Source: Siphonodentalium dalli
Lineage: Eukaryota; Mollusca; Scaphopoda; Gadilida; Siphonodentaliidae
Direction of reading: 5' to 3'
Length of the DNA stretch: 64,000 nt
NCBI GenBank assembly: GCA_032622095.1
Contig: CP136062.1
Location: 200,969,959-201,033,958, forward strand
Part shown: one piece after another, positions 50,801 to 59,800 of the stretch
Position numbering within the stretch: the stretch's first letter is position 1
Layout: each line of letters starts with the position of its first letter
Notes under the pieces: model-generated
Databases searched by the model: none
What the model saw: the letters and a program-made list of their open reading frames with translations, nothing else
What the model was told of the DNA's origin: nothing
Position numbers and translations under genes: made by a program

Positions 50801-53800
50801 GTGGCTTGTAAGTAATTGAGCAAATATTAACAATTATTTTAGATTGACCTGTCGTATTTCAGTATTTAAATAGGTTGATGTATGCTATAACACATCTTGT
50901 GTTTATATTCCTGTGCCTGATGTCCATATGGGAATTTTTTTGTTGTTGAAATCTACATACTATATGTAATGTCAGTCACGAAAATACCACCATTGTTGTT
51001 ATAAAACTATGATGCATGACAATATAATAACACTCAATATACCTGAGCCTGAATGTCTGTGCTCAAAATAGGCACCATTCGATGTCTGAGTTGACCGCTA
51101 GCAAGAGTTGAAATATGTAATGTCAGTCACGCGTAATGTCAGTCACGGCATGTAATGTCAGTCACGATTTGCAAATTGTTCCTATTCTGGTAGATGACTT
51201 AAATATCTTGTAAGAAAACATACTAGTCATTGGATTTATAAACATATGCAGTTGCCACTGTTGCATATAGGTACATCTACTACTGGTAAATTTTAATACT
51301 CTTCTCATAATGTATCATATGTGAGCATTGAATGTATGAAAAACATACTTTTGGGTCAAAAACTCATCAAATGCTTTCTAACAACACTCAAGAATTCAGC
51401 TTCTCAACATTTATTTCCCAGAGTGACATCAATTTCATCAATGAGAAAGAAAGTACATAGGTAATTTTACTAATTTACCCATCCTAATTGCACGAATCGG
51501 GTTGGTTACCATTTGGGCAATGAGCAACTTGATCCCTGAATTAATTCATAGATACAGTGACAACTAGCAATTGTGCATCGTGGTGCACAGCGCATTGTGT
51601 CCCGTAGCTAGTGGAAAATGGTAGATTGGCCGTGTACGGGAACAAAACCAGGAGTCCATAAGCTTTGATAACTTTTATATTTTTGAATAAGTCTTTGTCG
51701 ATAAGAACAGCAAGCATCGGTAGATGAACAGAGGAGTTGGTGGATCGGCGGTCAGAGCGGGAGTGTCTCGATATTTCTCGACATGAGTAGTTATTCCAAC
51801 ATATGGTATATCATGCGTCCAAATAAGGTCTGAGATACCATGATACCATTGGCTATGACGTGTAACATACTATTGTTTCTTATAGAATGATACTGGTTTG
51901 ATCCTCCCTTACTTATACAATGGTAGCTACCAGCCTACCAGTCATAACCAATTAAGAATAATATCTTGTTAATTATGCTTGTGTGTTCTTAGACTATATC
52001 ATTACAAAATCACGGGGGAAAGGAAGTGTATCCTAGATCCGGGAACACATTTAACAAAAACTATTATTATACCTCATATTAAAAGCCTATGAAACATTGC
52101 CGGTCACCATTTTTTGCAATGTTTACCGCTCCGACCGAAAGAGCCCGAACATGTTCACGGAAGCACCCGAACGAAATTTTATGACGTATTTTGACCGTGA
52201 CATTCAAACCGGAAACCCCAAATCGTCATGATTCAGACGACTTCCGCATCATGGATGCCGGTTAAATTTTCAGAACTGCTGACATGGTTATTCGGTATAA
52301 TAAAAACAATGGTGACCTGGCTCGAGGGCAACATTGCGGATAGTCTCCCCTTGGAACCAATGTCTGCCTCGGTTCCGCCTCGGGAGACATTGGTTCCTCG
52401 GGGTGACAATCCGCAATGTTGCCCTCGAGCCAGGTCACCATTTTTATACTATCTTATGTGCTATCGGACACATCGAAGCATAAACATTGCGATGTGAACT
52501 TCTGCATTGTTACAGCCCTAACTACAAGTGTGCTGAAAATTATCAGCTTGGTTATATATTCGGTAATTCATGTCCCCATGTACTACGAGAAAGTCCACAG
52601 TATGACGATTCTTATCCACTTACTAGTATTTATTTATTCAACTTGTATAAATATATCTCACTAAATACTGGTAAACAAACTATACAGGGAAAATTTACAA
52701 CTGAAATGTCATACATGTAGGCATGAAATATTTGTTGAAAATGTTTGCCAAAGTAAGACAACCTACATGTATGCAAACCATGTCCCATTTCCCCCGGTCT
52801 CCAAACGCTATTATTTGAAAAATGTGTGCAAAAGGTAATTAATATTTTGTTCTTTTTTCATAGGTTAATAATGTTAGGCACAAATTTAATAACATAATAT
52901 CAGACACAGACATATTAGTCTGTCCATAAACAAATTTAAATACCAACTAAAATAATTGAAAAAGGTGTTCATACCGGTATTAAAGTATTTGAATGTCAAA
53001 CAACTTAAATTTTAAACCCAGTTACCATGTATCTTGGATAAAATTGTGTTATGTCAGTCACGCTTACATTAGTCAATGTCATGTTCATGTGCAGTATATG
53101 GTAATAAAATATATTAAATGCATTTAAACCTAGGGTCCTGCGAATTGGATATTTTGATCGAATTGAATATCGAATCGAATTCACGAAATCGAATCGAATA
53201 TCGAATCGAATCGAATCATATCTGTGTGTTGCATTCTCAATTAGGTATGTTTTGTCAACGATTAGATTATTTGTGAAACGTTCTATGAAATACATGCATG
53301 AAGTTCCATCAGAACTTATGTGGCGATAAATCGTCGTTTGATATACTATTAACTTCAATTTATAATTGTCAAGAAAACAAAGCAGATTAAAACGTCCATG
53401 CGGCCATCACAACGATTAATATATTACCACTAAACGGATTATCAAACTAAAATCACACGAAATTTCTACAGTTTGCATGTACATGCAAAATTGCAAATCG
53501 GCATTCGGAAACACCCGTTGTTATAAACTTGAAGACGCAACAACAGTCGCAGTGTAGCCTCTTCATGTATTGGTCGATGCTTCTTGAACAGATGATTCCA
53601 TAGATGGGTCATTGTCCCAGATTCTTGCGATTTATACACCATGCATGTTGCATTCATCACACGTGCCTGCAGCTTTATCATGTTTAAAATAAACATGAAT
53701 GATGGACGACATTTTGTCCATTGTAAAAGAAAACTCTGAAACTGAAAGTCAACTTCAAAAGAGAACAGTGCCAAAATGCACTTTTCGACACCAGGAACAT

Positions 53801-56800
53801 GTGTTGTTTACATTCTCACCCATATTACATAACGCGGAATCGAATAGATGATGGATAACGCTATCGGTAGCCCAGTCTCATAGCTATTATAATTTACCGC
53901 GTCGTCGGTCCATTGGCTATCTGCTAGCTTTTGCTAAAATTTTAAAGCTATATAATTCAGACGTATTTAGTCGTCCTATCGTGGCTAATTGTTGGCTATG
54001 TACAATAAGAATTATAATGTGCATATATACATAATTTTCTGGAATTAAATGCCACAAACAGCTAAGATCGACATGTGTACTTGTCCTGAAACAGCCTACT
54101 TTTCCGTCATAGTATATTCGAAATTTCGAGTTGGCAATTTCGACTCGAATTCGAATCGAATTTGACTTTCGAATCGAATCTCGAATCGAATATCGATTAT
54201 TCGCAGGAGCCTATTTAAACCCCATAAAATTTGATTGTTGGGCAATAATTACTCATTTGGATCGGAAACTGTTGGAAATATTTAATATATTTCATAGCGT
54301 AATGTCAGTCACGAAATTAGTGTAATATATGTCAGTCACGCATAACACATAATATTTCTTGTTAATATAGCTTGTTAATTCATGTGCATGATTTAGAGAA
54401 TAAAATATGTTTACACTAAATAATATTTCATGTTAGTTCTAAGCTTAAATTTTGCTTTTACATTATCTTGAAATATCTACCACGAAAATTTTACAAAGAA
54501 AATCATACGAGTTTCTGTAAATTTAGGACAAATTTAATTTGAAAACAAGTTCGCACTGTACCTTGATATTTTCATGTAATGTCAGTCACGCTATAATTGA
54601 ACGATGCCATTTTATCATCGCTTGACTAAACTCAGAATAATGCACAGTTTTGGGTGCAACCTGGCACAAGCTAACATCACAAATAGAAATAAGATTATAT
54701 ATTTATAAATGTTGCTCTATTCATCACAATGAATCTCGAAATAGTTCTTTGAATGTAATGTCAGTCACGTGGAATTGCCCTGAATGTCATTACCTTACTC
54801 GTATTTATATTCACGCAATATTATTTTTCGCTCAGTTTTGAAGTCGCGCGAATTAAAAACTGACATGAATATTCTTGTAATAGTGTTGTATCCTGTCGTA
54901 AATTTGGTTCTTAATCTTTCCTGGCATTAAATTGCAGACCACAAAATGTAAATATTCCACAAGAAGAATACAATTCATGATTTGGTTGTGATTATGGGTA
55001 TATCTGCTGCTCTTGGTCAAATATCGTATTATGGTATTTAAATAGTTCTGGGAACCATTGACATGAAATTGAAAAGGAGTAAAAAGGACAAAGGTGAATC
55101 ACTCTGGTCTATGCATGCACTCGCATAATAATTACAGTAATGCTCTAAGTAATCGACTCCTTAACCACAGCAGAATTATGGGTAACTTTTCAGGATTTAG
55201 TCGGAAATATGGCTTGTTGCCATTCATCGGAAAGCTCTCGGGGAGAGCTTTCCGATGAATGGCAACAAGCCATATCTCCGACTAAATCTTGAAAAGTTAC
55301 CCATAATTCTGCTGTGGTTAAGAAGTCGATTACTTAGAGCATTACTGTACAGGACTTGTTTTGTCATGTGTGGTTGATTCTTTTATTTTATAGTTTAGGT
55401 TTCATGGTTGAGTCAAACATCATTTATGTTGTATGTTGTCAACAGGATGCATTTGGAACAGGTGTGGCATACAGATTTGTAATTGTATATACAACACAGC
55501 AAGAACACTGTAATTATAGGAACAAGCATGTAATAAAATGCCAAAAGACTTAGTGAGAGCTTTCCGATAAATGGCAACAAGCCATATTTCAGACTAAATC
55601 CTGAAAAGTTACCCATAATTCTGCTGTGGTTAAGGAGTCGATTACTTAGAGCATTACTGTAACTGAATATTCTGACATATGCTTATTGTTGATATTGACT
55701 GATTGCATACATAAAATTGTTCACGCAGTGCAATATCCCCAATATAAGAAATCATACAGAGTAAAAACCCCCTTATCCCCTATAGATTCGCTATATAAAC
55801 TCAATATCCTACTATTTTTCGCTCAGTTTTAAGTTCGCGCATCGATGTGTTAGCGAAAGATAGTACTGCAGAAATATAATTACGAGTAATACCATTACAT
55901 GTAGTTCATCGCTTATTTCAGAATCTAGATCAGAGTGTTATTCCTCCTTGTGAGTGTTTGAAAGACACAGTAGCCAGAGTATTGCCATACTGGCATGACA
56001 TAATCGTTCCAACTATAAAGGTATGTACATGTATATGTGGTTTTATTTTTGTAAATTTCAGACCTGTTCAACAACCCTGGGCTCATTAGTGTTAGATTAT
56101 GTTCAGAGTTACCAATTACACCATAACTTTTATAAAACCCAATTTTAAAACTACAGTTTGTCAATTTTGTATAAAAAAAATTACATAAATTTGTAAATTA
56201 TCCTTTTAAATCTTTTTAAAAATTATCCTTGTAAATCTTTTTGTGAGATTTGAATTTTATTGTACATGATTTGACAGGTGACAGCTTGTTAACAGTTTGA
56301 ATAGTAAAATCCTTTATTGTCTCGTACAAAAATATAACTATTTATAACCTGATTAACCAGTTTGGAATATTATATTGACACAAGAGGATTGCGCATCAAA
56401 AATGACGTGTTTTATAAACACATTTTTTTGCTTTCTGGTATGAAGTTACTATGAACTGACATGAACAAATTGATTTGTTATTTTTGGTTGTGTTATAACT
56501 ATTTAGTCTTGGTTTATTGTCAACATGCCTTGTTCTTGATTTCAATGAAAATAAAAAAAATAAAAATAACTATTAGTCTCGGGTCCTCACATCTGACAGG
56601 GTATCTTTAAAACGGTATCGAGCAGCGACATATGCATGAAACTGTCCCGGTTAGCCAGGGGATGTGGCTTTTCTGACTGAGTTCCGGCTAATCTGTTGAA
56701 CGTTACTCACTGGCTGGTGGTCAGACTGCGTCCCTTTTCTAATATATGCATACTCCTTCCGGACCTTCGATCTGTACCCAGGGGCGGATCTAGAAGGTGG

Positions 56801-59800
56801 AACTGAGTGCTGCTGACCATCTTGGCCGAAGGCCAAGCCGCAGGCCGCAGGCCGCAGGCCAAGCGGGGGAGGGTACGGGAGGGGGTTGTCCCCCTCCCAT
56901 TGGCGGGGGGTTCCGGGGGACCTCCCCCGGGAAAATTTTAGAAATATGATGCACTGAAATCGAATTCTGGGCCTATTGTTGTATTTATAACTCAGTTTAG
57001 ATCATTTTCGCTGTTTTTTTTCCGGTAGCGAAATAGCTAATATACCCTTGGGATAATGATCAGTAACAAATAAAATAAGTTCAATTTTTACAATTATGCT
57101 CTCCCGGAAAGAAATTAATTTTGGACATAAACCTATGGCCACTCAGGTATTTCAGGAATTTCCAACGGCAATTTCAGGTAATAATAATAATATATAAAAT
57201 TTTGTGTGTGAATTTCTCATTTTGTTATCTGGAATTCTGGAATGGCATGCTTGAATTTAACAGAAACTAATAAAATGACACTAATATTATCATCAATCTG
57301 AGTTTGACTTAGTTGTCATGTAATATAAATTTAAAATACCTGTATTATATTTAATCAAGCACAATGTCCTTTAATAACATACGACGAGGATGTCTCCTTG
57401 CGAAGTCGTCAATTATGTCCGGTTAAGATATGTCCATATTGGGGTACGTGTGCATAAGAGCAAGGCCATTCAGCCGTTCCTCTCCCATGGTTGCTCTCAT
57501 ATACGACTTCAGGCGTCTTAAAGTGGATACAGATCTCTCACATTCACAGGATGTGATGGGCATTGTAACCAAAATGCGCAACACACGCGCGACATTTGGA
57601 AATAACTGTTCGTCCATATTCTCCAACGTCCTGGTTGCGGTGAGTGGCACATTTTTAACTGTGTCTTTAGATGACCAAAGCATGTGCCACATATCCAACT
57701 CTGAGTTGAGCGTTTGTATAGTTTCTGGTGGCTTGTCATCATTTTCTGCTCCTGTTCTAACTTTTGGTCTAAAGTACTTCAACATTGTTGAGGCGTTTCG
57801 TTTCATGTTGCTCGATAAACTATCAAAATCAAAATGACGCAGATATACAATGTACAAGGGCGAAAGCTCCCTGCTGACAAGCACCTGTCATAGAAAACCT
57901 CTGGGAATTCTCATTCCACAGCGATAGAAAACCACAAATGGACACCTGCCCATATGGTAAGAAGCAATAAATGTGTCCAAGTGTGGAAATATGCCCCAAG
58001 CGAAACGTGCTTATTCCTGCTATAGATACCACTACAGGGGATTGAGGGAACTGCATGCCTGTGTTAACTATGCATAAAAGCAGATTGGTGCCAATTACAG
58101 CAATGTTTGTAGAGACATCATTCATCAAGGGTTGACATCCAATGATATGGTTATCACACTCAATGAAATCGAATACAAAGAGCCACATCAGGGGGGCACC
58201 AACTTATAAACAGGTTGGCATCAGATAACATTGTTTAATGTTTTATTAATTGGTAGTCTTATACTCAGTTCCTTCAGGTTGTGCCTCTTGGTGGTGATTT
58301 CTATAAACTATAAAATATATTATCTGAGTACCGCTCAAGCAGCACGTGCGGCAGGCTAAATCCGCCCCTGGTACCCCATGCACTTACATGACAATTTGAC
58401 AAAATCAACATCCATTACTTATATATCACTTTCAACCTGAACTGACAAAATTTAGCGCTCATTTCCAACAATGCTTTAGTAGAGAGCATGGAAGTTTCGA
58501 TAGCAAAGTAAGTATGGGGTTGTGTGCGACGTGCAAGTATGGCCTTTGGGGACCAAGTTCGATCTCAGGTTTTCTTCGGCCAATCACCAGTAAGCACGCT
58601 AGCCCACCAAAGTAAATTTATCGGGAAAGAACTTTTTTTATAATTGCTAATTTACGACTGATCTTACTTTGAGGACAAGGGGACTCAAATGTCCAGATTC
58701 AAAATAGGGTGTTGCTATTTGTCCGGTCGGATGGACAAATAGTCTATATACCATTTGTCGCTATTCGTCTGGGTGGGTGGCTGGTAAAATAGCCAAGAAG
58801 CTATTTGTCCGGCCAGCCAGATGGATAGCCCAGATGCTATTTGTATGGGTGGCCGGATAAATAGCCAATAAGGCCACACCAATAAAATAGCCTGATTCTC
58901 TACCATTTGGGTTGAAAAATAGTAGCTGCAAGAGGGGGGGGATTTAAATTAAATTACGCATCACCACAACAACTAATGATTAAGAGCTCACGATAAGTTT
59001 GACTCAGATTATAAAAATAGTTTCAGGTATTTCTTCACATAAAACTGTTTAATTAAATGAAAAGAAGGAGAAATCAAAAGAGACTCTGCCGTCAAATATT
59101 TTCTTCACCACATAAACCAATCATATAAAAAAGTTTAATTTTTTTTACAAAATTGAGGAAAAAGTTGTTGGAGTGGTAAACCAGCCTATTAAATTACTGG
59201 GCCTAATAAGCTACTTTTCGCCATGGGGCTATTTGTCTGGCCAGACGGATGAATCTTGCCCAGAAGCCATGTGTTGCTATTTGTCTGGCTGGCCAGATGA
59301 ATAGCCCAGGAGCTAATTGTCACCCAGAAGCCACTTGTTGGCCGGATGAAAAGTATAGGAGCTATTTATCGGTTAGCTGGATTAATTATGGGAGGCCAAA
59401 TTGACACTTATTACCTATGATGCTTAAGCATACCCATTACCCTTTAAGCTCAGATTTTCCTTTACGAGTTCTTAAGCGTACTTTTTCTATTATTCTTGCA
59501 CTTAAGCTTAATTCAGACACTCGCTCTCAATACTCCCCTCAGGTCGAAATGGGTGAAACATTGACATTGAGTCAAACTAATTCTAGAAAAGCATATAGGT
59601 CAGGCACTGCCCGCAATTATAGAATTTTAGATCATACCATGTTATCCATGGTAAGAATAGTAGAGATCCCAATTACGCTTAAGCATGACAAATTACACAC
59701 AATACTCTTAACCATAATCTGGCCGCCTGACAAATAGTCAGAGCTATTCGTCCGACTGAAAGCCACTTCATATTAAATAACCTCTTGCTCATGGACTTTT

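Larger units (their letters stand above)
50608..54782. mobile_element. 4.2 kb TIR element of unknown superfamily (intron 3)
   Basis: Perfect 15-bp terminal inverted repeats CAGGGCAATTCCACG (50608-50622) and its complement (54768-54782) enclose the interval. Nine copies of TAATGTCAGTCACG or its last 12 bases occur inside, all on plus: 50967, 51118, 51134, 51153, ~53049, 54300, ~54327, 54577 and 54756. The last abuts the right TIR. These look like transposase-binding subterminal sites. No transposase is recognisable. Two younger insertions sit within it (52294-52456 and 53131-54213); without them it is ~2.9 kb. Target duplication not clear (flanks ATACATG and AATGTCA). Confidence 0.7.

Noticed and set aside
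52228-52720. Overlapping 77-89-codon open frames
   Set aside because: They run through the GC-rich palindrome and its flank; no homology, and openness comes from the palindrome's composition.
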